From an uncultured Eubacterium sp. (GTDB lineage Bacteria; Bacillota_A; Clostridia; Lachnospirales; Lachnospiraceae), in NCBI GenBank assembly GCA_948560485.1, contig CAOXUF010000036.1, positions 1-12,741 of the forward strand: a stretch of DNA of 12,741 bases, written 5' to 3'. The position numbers and the translations under genes were made by a program. Numbering within the stretch: the stretch's first letter is position 1; each line of letters opens with the position of its first letter. Of the stretch, positions 8,541 to 12,741 are shown one piece after another. The notes under the pieces were generated by a model. That model saw only the letters and a program-made list of their open reading frames with translations. It ran no database searches and was not told the origin of the DNA.

Positions 8541-9449
8541 TTGAAAAGTGAGGGTGATATTATTCAGAAGCAAGGAAAAATTATAAAGGGAATTGCAGGA
8601 TTTTATTATGTCCTGGCAGAAGAAAAGTTATATGAATGTAAAGCGAAGGGCGTTTTTAGAAATAAAAGTATTAAACCTTTAGTAGGTGACAATGTAGCAA
8701 TAGATGTAATAGATGAAACAGAAAAGAATGGAAATATTATAGCTATTGAGGAGAGGGAGAATGAGTTAATCAGACCGGCAGTGGCTAATGTTGATCAGGC
8801 AATGATTGTTTTTGCGCTGAAACAGCCAAATCCAAATCTGAATCTGCTTGATAAATTTCTGGTAATGATGGAGTTTCAAAATATTGAGACAATTATCTGC
8901 TTCAATAAAAAGGATATTGCAGATGAGACTTTTATGGAGCAGTTAAAAACAATTTATAATAATGCCGGATACAGGGTTATTTTTGCCAGTGCAACAGAGG
9001 ATGAGGGAGTCGAGACAGTTAAAAGATTCCTAAAAAATAAAACTACGGTGTTTGCAGGACCTTCAGGTGTTGGAAAATCTTCCATGTTAAATGCATTAAC
9101 GAAAAATTATACGATGGAGACTGGAAGTGTAAGTAAAAAAATAGGAAGAGGTAAACATACTACAAGGCATTCTGAATTGTTTGAAATTGATGAAAAATCT
9201 TTTGTTTTTGACACCCCTGGTTTTAGTTCACTTTTTGTTCCGGGAATGGTAAAAGAAAGACTGGAGGATTGTTTTCCAGAATTTGGTGAATATGTTGGAC
9301 AATGTAGATTTATTGGGTGTGCCCATTTAAACGAGCCTGATTGTGCAGTAAAAACTGCATTAGAGGATGAGAAAATATCAATTAGCAGATACGATAATTA
9401 TAAATTAATGTATCAGGAATTAAAAGAGAAGGAGAAACGATATGATTAA
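8541..9449 (+). CDS. rsgA: Ribosome small-subunit biogenesis GTPase RsgA
   Basis: RsgA (YjeQ/CpgA) is a circularly permuted GTPase that checks late 30S assembly. Numbered from TTG 8541, the order shows the permutation: an N-terminal OB fold (about 12-75), then G4 NKKD (122-125), G5 SA (150-151), G1 GPSGVGKS (173-180), the G2 region GKHTTRH (204-210) and G3 DTPG (224-227). The C-terminal zinc motif is Cys255-x4-Cys260-x-His262-x5-Cys268. The length is 295-302 aa, depending on the start. No in-frame ATG or GTG exists near the 5' end. TTG 8541 has almost no SD, while GAGGGTGAT (8550-8558) is well placed for ATT 8562, which would remove seven residues and start nearer where homologues begin (just before QGKIIKGIAG). 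The stop overlaps rpe by 8 nt. In B. subtilis the orthologue CpgA is phosphorylated by PrkC, which fits the context. Confidence 0.95.
   Translation: MKSEGDIIQKQGKIIKGIAGFYYVLAEEKLYECKAKGVFRNKSIKPLVGDNVAIDVIDETEKNGNIIAIEERENELIRPAVANVDQAMIVFALKQPNPNLNLLDKFLVMMEFQNIETIICFNKKDIADETFMEQLKTIYNNAGYRVIFASATEDEGVETVKRFLKNKTTVFAGPSGVGKSSMLNALTKNYTMETGSVSKKIGRGKHTTRHSELFEIDEKSFVFDTPGFSSLFVPGMVKERLEDCFPEFGEYVGQCRFIGCAHLNEPDCAVKTALEDEKISISRYDNYKLMYQELKEKEKRYD
8550..8558 (+). promoter_or_regulatory. Shine-Dalgarno-like site inside the annotated 5' end of rsgA
   Basis: GAGGGTGAT pairs well with the 3' end of 16S rRNA, especially through GGTGAT. It lies downstream of the only canonical start (TTG 8541) but upstream of two consecutive ATT codons (8559 and 8562). 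Its position suggests initiation at an ATT codon, or SD mimicry by chance. Confidence 0.45.
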
Positions 9450-10089
9450 ATTATCACCGTCAATATTATCAGCGGATTTTGCAAATCTTGGAGCAGACAT
9501 AAAACAAATTGATAAGGCAGGATGTGACTGGATACATATTGATGTCATGGATGGAATATTTGTGCCGAATATTTCTTTTGGAATGCCTGTTATCAAGGCT
9601 GTCAGAAGTTATACAAATAAGTTGTTTGATGTTCATTTAATGATAAAAGAACCGATTCGATATATAAAGGAGTTTAAAGCAGCAGGTGCGGAACTGCTGA
9701 CAGTTCATGTAGAGGCATGTGAAGATGTGAAGAAAACAATTGACGCTATTCATGCAGAAGGTATGCAGGCTGGATTGGCTTGTAATCCGGAGACGGATGT
9801 AGAGGAAATACTTCCGTATATTGGAGATGTTGAGATGATTTTAATTATGACGGTTCATCCTGGATTTGGCGGGCAGTCTTATATTGATGATTGTACAGAA
9901 AAGGTGGCAGTTGTTCGCAAGGCTGCTGAAGAAAAAGGATTGGAGTTGTTGATTCAGGTTGATGGCGGTGTAACGCTTAATAATGTATCTGTTCCGATAG
10001 AAGCAGGGGCGGATGTAATTGTCGCAGGCTCGGCTGTGTATAAAGGTAATGTGGAAGAGAATGTGAGAAAATTCAAACATATATTTTAA
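9442..10089 (+). CDS. rpe: Ribulose-phosphate 3-epimerase
   Basis: Rpe interconverts ribulose 5-phosphate and xylulose 5-phosphate in the pentose phosphate pathway. It is a (beta/alpha)8 barrel of 215 aa, the standard length. The metal ligands are visible as His32 and Asp34 (IHIDVMDG), His65 (DVHLMI) and Asp174 (QVDGGV); Asp34 and Asp174 are also the acid/base pair. The phosphate-binding loops are HPGFGGQS (139-146) and VAGSAVY (194-200). The residue before PGFGG is His139, where many enzymes have Asn; I regard this as a lineage variant. AAGGAGA at 9429-9435 is the SD, inside rsgA, and the 8-nt overlap implies coupled translation. In relatives thiN and rpmB often follow; here a terminator and the accessory nuclease region follow instead. 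Confidence 0.97.
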   Translation: MIKLSPSILSADFANLGADIKQIDKAGCDWIHIDVMDGIFVPNISFGMPVIKAVRSYTNKLFDVHLMIKEPIRYIKEFKAAGAELLTVHVEACEDVKKTIDAIHAEGMQAGLACNPETDVEEILPYIGDVEMILIMTVHPGFGGQSYIDDCTEKVAVVRKAAEEKGLELLIQVDGGVTLNNVSVPIEAGADVIVAGSAVYKGNVEENVRKFKHIF

Positions 10090-10117
10090 ATAATCGTGTA
10101 AAAAGTAGATAATTTAT

Positions 10118-10146
10118 AAAACGCAATCACATGCTGGTTGCGTTTT
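10118..10146. terminator. Strong intrinsic terminator after rpe
   Basis: AAAACGCAA (10118-10126) pairs perfectly with TTGCGTTTT (10138-10146). Three more pairs (one of them T-G) close a CATGC loop, giving a stem of about 12 bp that ends in T's. The A tract on the left makes it potentially bidirectional. It closes the long + strand operon 28 nt after the rpe stop. Confidence 0.9.
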
Positions 10147-10179
10147 GTTATGTGATGTTTAAATGCTTTTGAGGATAAA

Positions 10180-10234
10180 TATAAACAATAATTGACATTA
10201 AGAATGAGAAGTGATAATATGTTTATAAACAATA
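10180..10234 (+). repeat. 11-bp direct repeats bracketing the first promoter of the nuclease gene
   Basis: TATAAACAATA occurs at 10180-10190 and again at 10224-10234, with start points 44 bp apart (about four helical turns). The right copy overlaps a perfect 10-bp palindrome GTTTATAAAC (10221-10230) just after the -10 region. The same-face spacing around a promoter resembles an operator pair, but AT-rich DNA makes chance matches easier. Confidence 0.45.
10192..10220 (+). promoter_or_regulatory. Candidate sigma-A promoter P1 upstream of the nuclease gene
   Basis: A perfect -35 box TTGACA (10192-10197) is followed after 17 bp by TAATAT (10215-10220); GATAAT at 10213-10218 is an alternative -10 with a short 15-bp spacer. 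Transcription would start near 10227, giving a leader of about 135 nt before the ATG at 10363. Confidence 0.6.
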
Positions 10235-10254
10235 TGAAACATGATGAAGAGGTT

Positions 10255-10328
10255 AAAGCAAAGAAATTTGATTGACATTTATTTCGTTAGGAGATAAATT
10301 AAATTTGAAGGTTAATATTCTTTGCTTT
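10255..10328 (+). repeat. 11-bp perfect inverted repeat in the leader of the nuclease gene
   Basis: AAAGCAAAGAA (10255-10265) is the exact reverse complement of TTCTTTGCTTT (10318-10328), with 52 bp between the arms. The second promoter lies inside. A further short direct repeat, AAATTTGA (10264-10271 and 10301-10308), lies within. In a transcript from P1 the arms could form a long-range stem; as DNA they could be protein sites or the ends of a small insertion. Confidence 0.55.
10272..10300 (+). promoter_or_regulatory. Candidate sigma-A promoter P2 upstream of the nuclease gene
   Basis: A second perfect TTGACA (10272-10277) is followed after 17 bp by TAAATT (10295-10300); GATAAA is at 10293-10298. 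The layout copies P1, including ATTGACATT and a GATAA element 15 bp later, exactly 80 bp downstream. The start point would lie near 10307, about 55 nt before the gene. Confidence 0.5.
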
Positions 10329-10362
10329 TTACAAAATATTAGTGAAGAAAGCGAGGAAATGA

Positions 10363-11214
10363 ATGACAGAAGCGAAAGAGCAATTGACTAAGTATGACAA
10401 GAACTATCAACAAACACAGGAAAAAATTGCGAAATACCGTCCCATTGATGATACATTTTTTGAAAAGATTGCTGAGGATTCAGAGGTTTGTGAAGAGTTG
10501 CTTCGTGTTATATTACAAGATTCTGAATTAAGAGTGTTGGAGGTTAATCCTCAGAAAAGCATAAAAAATCTACAGGGACGCTCAGTACGACTAGATGCAT
10601 TATGTGTAAGAGGTGATAAACGTTTCTGTAATATTGAAGTGCATAGAGCAAATGATGAGAATCCTTTGAAACGTATACGTTATAACACGTCGTGTATTAC
10701 TGCGAATATCGTGACTCCAGGAGAAAAGTTTGAGATGCTTCCTGAGATAAATGCAGTATACATATCTGAATTTGATGTGTTTAAATTAAAAAGAACAATT
10801 TATCACATTGAACCAATAATTACAGAAACTAAAGATGTTGTAGATAATGGATTGCATGAGATTTATGTTAATACTGCGATTGATGATGGAAGTGAAATAT
10901 CTGAACTGATGCAATGTTTTTTGCAAACGGATGTAAATAACAAAAAATTTCCTAAATTTTCACAAAGAGTATATTATTTTAAACATAATAAGGAGGGAAT
11001 TAAGACCATGTGTTCAATTTCAGAAGAATTTAGACAAGAAGGAATACAACAAGCAAAACAAGAAGATGTATTGGAACTGCTAGAAGATATTGGCACAATT
11101 CCAGAAATTTTACAAGATAAAATTCGGGAACAGTGCGATGTGAAAGTGTTGAAACGTTGGCATAAATTAGCGGCTAAAGTGGAGACAATTGATGAGTTTT
11201 TAGATAATATCTAA
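10363..11214 (+). CDS. Rpn/PDDEXK_2-family nuclease (PD-(D/E)XK 'putative transposase')
   Basis: The protein resembles the Rpn-like PD-(D/E)XK nuclease family, often labelled 'putative transposase' and abundant in Lachnospiraceae. E. coli Rpn proteins promote recombination and RpnA is a DNA endonuclease; the role here is inferred. Family landmarks are PIDDTFFEKIAED (27-39), EELLRVIL (44-51), the core strand RLDAL (76-80) with Asp78, NIEVHRA (90-96) with Glu92, KRIRYN (103-108), IYHIE (146-150) and the RVYYFK segment (202-207). A coiled stretch about 220-240 leads to the usual small C-terminal helical domain (about 243-283). The third active-site position (ExK/ExQ) is His94, which is unusual. 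The length of 283 aa is typical and looks intact. The SD is GAGGA (10353-10357), five bases before ATG 10363. A competing ATG at 10359 is out of frame. It stands alone between two terminators, like an accessory gene. Confidence 0.85.
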   Translation: MTEAKEQLTKYDKNYQQTQEKIAKYRPIDDTFFEKIAEDSEVCEELLRVILQDSELRVLEVNPQKSIKNLQGRSVRLDALCVRGDKRFCNIEVHRANDENPLKRIRYNTSCITANIVTPGEKFEMLPEINAVYISEFDVFKLKRTIYHIEPIITETKDVVDNGLHEIYVNTAIDDGSEISELMQCFLQTDVNNKKFPKFSQRVYYFKHNKEGIKTMCSISEEFRQEGIQQAKQEDVLELLEDIGTIPEILQDKIREQCDVKVLKRWHKLAAKVETIDEFLDNI

Positions 11215-11239
11215 AATGGAAAGAGCCATGCTCCATTCG

Positions 11240-11288
11240 GATATATTTGCTAAAGCAAATATATCACTCATGTACGGCGTTCGCCGTA
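11240..11288. repeat. Two short perfect hairpins inside the nested element
   Basis: GATATATTTGC (11240-11250) pairs perfectly with GCAAATATATC (11255-11265) over a TAAA loop. Seven bases later TACGGC (11273-11278) pairs with GCCGTA (11283-11288) over a GTTC loop. Neither has a T tract on the + strand, so they are not terminators by themselves. Confidence 0.75.
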
Positions 11289-11290
11289 TT

Positions 11291-11353
11291 AAAATAAAAA
11301 GAACAGACCACTTGAGAAAGTAAACTTTCCACGTGGTCTGTTCTTTTTATTTT
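11291..11353. terminator. Bidirectional terminator with a 21-bp perfect stem between the nuclease gene and ychF
   Basis: Positions 11291-11311 are the exact reverse complement of 11333-11353, with core GAACAGACCAC and GTGGTCTGTTC and A/T tracts outside. The stem continues inside with two more pairs, one bulge and GAAAG/CTTTC, closing on a TAAA loop. T tracts occur on both strands, so it can end the nuclease transcript and the opposing ychF transcript. Confidence 0.9.
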
Positions 11354-11370
11354 AGCATGGCTCAGTGCTA

Positions 11371-12468
11371 TTACACGTTGAACCTGAAGGTAATCACATC
11401 ACCGTCTTTTACGATATATTCTTTTCCCTGAAGGCCTACGAGACCTGCTTCTTTTGCATCTTTCATTGAACCGCATCTCATGAGGTCTTCGTATGCTACG
11501 ACTTCAGCACAGATAAAACCACGTTCGAAATCGGTATGAATCTTTCCGGCAGCCTGTGGAGCTTTTGTTCCTTCTTTGATGGTCCATGCTCTTGTTTCAT
11601 CTTCACCGGAAGTAAGATAACTGATAAGACCAAGAAGTGAGTAGCTGGCTTTGATTAATTTATCAAGACCAGACTGACTGATTCCTAAATCTTCTAAAAA
11701 CATCTGTTTTTCATCATCATCTAACTGGGCGATTTCCTGCTCAATTTCTGCACTGATAACGAAAACTTCACAGTTGTTTTCCTCTGCAAAGGCTCTGACA
11801 GCAGAAACATGATTGTTTGAATCTCCATCGTCTGCCAAATCATCCTCTGCAACATTAGCAGCAAAGATAACCGGCTTTGCAGTCAGGAGATTGTATTCGC
11901 TCATCCATGCAATTTCATCTTCATCCTCGAGTTCATACTTGATTGCAAGATTTCCATCTTCCAGATATTTTTTGATTTTTTCCTGAAAAGCTAACTCTTT
12001 TGCAAGAGCTTTATCATTTCTGGCACCCCGGGTAGTTTTTGCAATACGTCTTTCTAAAATTTCTACATCAGAGAAAATTAATTCGAGATTAATCGTTTCA
12101 ATATCTCTGATAGGATCAACACTTCCGTCAACGTGAATAACGTTTGTGTCCTCAAAACATCTAACTACGTGAACGATAGCATCAACTTCACGAATATTTG
12201 CAAGGAATTGGTTTCCTAAACCTTCGCCTTTAGATGCTCCCTTTACAAGTCCTGCAATATCAACGAATTCAATCACAGCAGGAATTGTTTTTGCTGAATT
12301 ATATAAAGCTGTTAATTTATCTAATCTTTCATCAGGAACTGTAACGATACCAACATTTGGGTCAATTGTACAAAACGGGTAGTTGGCTGATTCAGCTCCA
12401 GCTTTTGTTAAAGAATTAAATAAAGTACTTTTACCTACATTCGGTAAACCGACAATACCTAATCTCAT
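11371..12468 (-). CDS. ychF: Redox-regulated ATPase YchF (Obg-family, OLA1-like)
   Basis: YchF is a universally conserved P-loop protein of the Obg family that binds ribosomes and prefers ATP over GTP. It has been linked to oxidative-stress control in E. coli. From ATG 12468 the protein has 365 aa, the family norm. G1 is GLPNVGKST (7-15), G3 is DIAGLVKG (70-77), and the G4 position reads NVAE (205-208) instead of NKxD, which explains the ATP preference. A coiled-coil insertion covers about 130-200, and a C-terminal TGS domain (about 280-365) ends in GDVITFRFNV. The longer frame from 12483 adds five residues that are really the SD (GGAGG at 12477-12481), so the start is moved inward. It is convergent with the nuclease gene and divergent from lgt. 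Confidence 0.97.
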   Translation of the reverse strand: MRLGIVGLPNVGKSTLFNSLTKAGAESANYPFCTIDPNVGIVTVPDERLDKLTALYNSAKTIPAVIEFVDIAGLVKGASKGEGLGNQFLANIREVDAIVHVVRCFEDTNVIHVDGSVDPIRDIETINLELIFSDVEILERRIAKTTRGARNDKALAKELAFQEKIKKYLEDGNLAIKYELEDEDEIAWMSEYNLLTAKPVIFAANVAEDDLADDGDSNNHVSAVRAFAEENNCEVFVISAEIEQEIAQLDDDEKQMFLEDLGISQSGLDKLIKASYSLLGLISYLTSGEDETRAWTIKEGTKAPQAAGKIHTDFERGFICAEVVAYEDLMRCGSMKDAKEAGLVGLQGKEYIVKDGDVITFRFNV

Positions 12469-12476
12469 TTTATTTT

Positions 12477-12481
12477 CCTCC
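12477..12481 (-). promoter_or_regulatory. Ribosome binding site that fixes the ychF start
   Basis: Read on the - strand, GGAGG lies eight bases before ATG 12468. The upstream in-frame ATG (12483) overlaps this site and has no SD. Homologues begin MxLGIVGLPN, which agrees with 12468. Confidence 0.9.
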
Positions 12482-12486
12482 ATTCT

Positions 12487-12499
12487 TTGGTAATACCAA
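12487..12499. promoter_or_regulatory. 13-bp palindrome in the ychF 5' leader, possible operator
   Basis: TTGGTA-A-TACCAA is a perfect inverted repeat with one central base. It sits between the predicted ychF promoter and the ychF SD, where a bound repressor could block transcription. No known regulator is recognised from the half-site. Confidence 0.45.
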
Positions 12500-12504
12500 T
12501 GGAT

Positions 12505-12533
12505 AGTTTATCATATTTTTATTTGCGGGGCAA
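12505..12533 (-). promoter_or_regulatory. Predicted extended -10 promoter of ychF
   Basis: On the - strand, TTGCCC (12533-12528) and TAAACT (12510-12505) are separated by 17 bp. A TG dinucleotide one base before the -10 forms an extended -10 (TGATAAACT). The distance to the ychF ATG is about 36 nt. Confidence 0.55.
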
Positions 12534-12548
12534 TGTTGGGGTTGAATA

Positions 12549-12570
12549 AATTTATCGTTATTGATAAATT
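12549..12570. promoter_or_regulatory. 8+8 bp inverted repeat in the lgt promoter region, possible operator
   Basis: AATTTATC (12549-12556) and GATAAATT (12563-12570) are exact inverted copies around a 6-bp GTTATT centre. The site lies just upstream of the TATAGT candidates for lgt and would overlap their -35 region. With no T tract it is unlikely to be a terminator. Confidence 0.45.
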
Positions 12571-12580
12571 ATAGTATAGT
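12552..12580 (+). promoter_or_regulatory. Weak candidate promoter for lgt
   Basis: TATAGT occurs twice in tandem (12570-12575 and 12575-12580), a good -10 match. The best-spaced -35 for the second copy is TTATCG (12552-12557, 17-bp spacer), a poor match. The promoter may therefore depend on an activator at the inverted repeat, or another -35 may be used. Confidence 0.35.
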
Positions 12581-12602
12581 AGATAAAGTGAGGAGGATTG
12601 AG

Positions 12603-12741
12603 ATGGATATACAGTTTCCTAATTTACATATTAATATAGAAAATCTCCCCAAAACATTTAATTTGTTTGGAGTGGATATTGCCTTTTATGGCTGCATTAT
12701 TGCTTTTGGCATGCTGGCTGGAATTGTTATAGCATGTTATA
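12603..12741 (+). CDS. lgt: Prolipoprotein diacylglyceryl transferase, 5' portion, truncated by window edge
   Basis: Lgt is the integral membrane enzyme that transfers diacylglycerol from phosphatidylglycerol to the lipobox cysteine of prelipoproteins, the first step of lipoprotein maturation. Only 46 codons are visible. They begin MDIQFPNLHI and run into FNLFGVDIAFYGCIIAFGM (19-37), the conserved N-terminal region leading into the first membrane helix, with the IAFYG segment typical of Clostridia Lgt. The catalytic HGGL and the lgt signature lie beyond the window. AGGAGG at 12591-12596 is six bases before the ATG. It is divergent from ychF across a spacer of about 120 nt with two palindromes. 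The assignment rests on N-terminal resemblance, so it is slightly less certain than the complete genes. Confidence 0.85.
   Translation, partial: MDIQFPNLHINIENLPKTFNLFGVDIAFYGCIIAFGMLAGIVIACY

Larger units (their letters stand above)
11223..11363. repeat. Nested palindromic element: outer 10-bp stem enclosing three hairpins
   Basis: GAGCCATGCT (11223-11232) is the exact reverse complement of AGCATGGCTC (11354-11363). Between these arms lie three separate hairpins (11240-11265, 11273-11288 and 11291-11353), so the whole 141-bp block can fold into a multi-branched cloverleaf. The third hairpin abuts the outer right arm with no unpaired base. The block fills almost the whole space between the nuclease stop and the ychF stop. 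Such compact structure exceeds a simple terminator and recalls a MITE, REP-like sequence or structured RNA; no specific family is recognised. Confidence 0.75.

Noticed and set aside
10204..10275. 23-codon open frame in the nuclease leader (starts MRSDNMFINN)
   Set aside because: It has no SD, overlaps promoter P1 and ends in the P2 -35 box. Its transcription start would lie downstream of its own ATG, so it is probably chance.
10359..10391. ATG 10359 as the start of the nuclease gene
   Set aside because: It is in a different frame and reaches a stop after ten codons; ATG 10363 is in frame with a usable SD.
11291..11353. CRISPR repeat or transposon end
   Set aside because: There is only one copy in the window, it is placed between convergent stops, and both flanks carry T tracts; bidirectional termination explains this part.
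12469..12483. Longer ychF reading from ATG 12483 (adds MEENK)
   Set aside because: The added codons contain the GGAGG site for ATG 12468, and homologues begin with MxLGIVGLPNVGKS.

Overview
The window looks like chromosomal DNA from a low-GC member of the Clostridia, most likely a Lachnospiraceae-type gut anaerobe. The evidence is AT-rich codon use, strong AGGAGG-type ribosome binding sites, tight gene packing and the gene order priA-def-fmt-(membrane Zn-peptidase)-rsmB-rlmN-prpC-prkC-rsgA-rpe. This order matches the Firmicutes translation-quality and signalling cluster (yloM-yloN-prpC-prkC-cpgA-rpe in Bacillus). Family placement is inference; there is no rRNA in the window.

Region 1 (1-10089, + strand) is one long co-directional cluster. 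It begins inside priA (replication restart helicase, 5' half outside the window). It continues with def and fmt (N-terminal formyl-Met cycle), a YugP-like integral membrane zinc peptidase, rsmB (16S rRNA m5C methyltransferase) and rlmN (23S rRNA/tRNA m2A methyltransferase). Then come prpC and prkC (PP2C phosphatase and PASTA Ser/Thr kinase), rsgA (30S assembly GTPase) and rpe (ribulose-phosphate epimerase). Gaps are 0-22 nt, and three junctions have the same 8-nt ATG/stop overlap. The only sizeable break is a 57-nt gap with a GAGA-loop hairpin between prkC and rsgA. A strong hairpin terminator follows rpe. The theme is ribosome maturation and nascent-protein processing, coupled to a cell-envelope-sensing kinase/phosphatase pair; in B. 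subtilis PrkC is known to phosphorylate CpgA (RsgA).

Region 2 (10090-11370) is an accessory-looking insert where thiN and rpmB often follow in relatives. It holds an elaborate 273-nt leader with two TTGACA promoters, direct repeats and an 11-bp inverted repeat. This is followed by one Rpn/PDDEXK_2-type nuclease ('putative transposase') gene. Its 3' side is a nested palindromic structure: a 10-bp outer stem encloses three hairpins, one with a perfect 21-bp stem. This is the least ordinary DNA in the window and the best candidate for a mobile or repeated module.

Region 3 (11371-12741) carries ychF on the - strand, convergent with the nuclease gene, and then the first 46 codons of lgt on the + strand. 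The roughly 120-nt divergent ychF/lgt spacer has an extended -10 promoter for ychF and two clean palindromes that could be operators.

Two starts should be moved from the longest open frame, on ribosome binding site evidence: rsmB to 3308 and ychF to 12468. The start of rsgA is ambiguous, because there is no in-frame ATG or GTG and the best SD points at an ATT codon. I see no RNA genes, CRISPR arrays, intact insertion sequences or known riboswitches, and no convincing wholly new system. The interesting material is the nuclease locus with its flanking palindromes.
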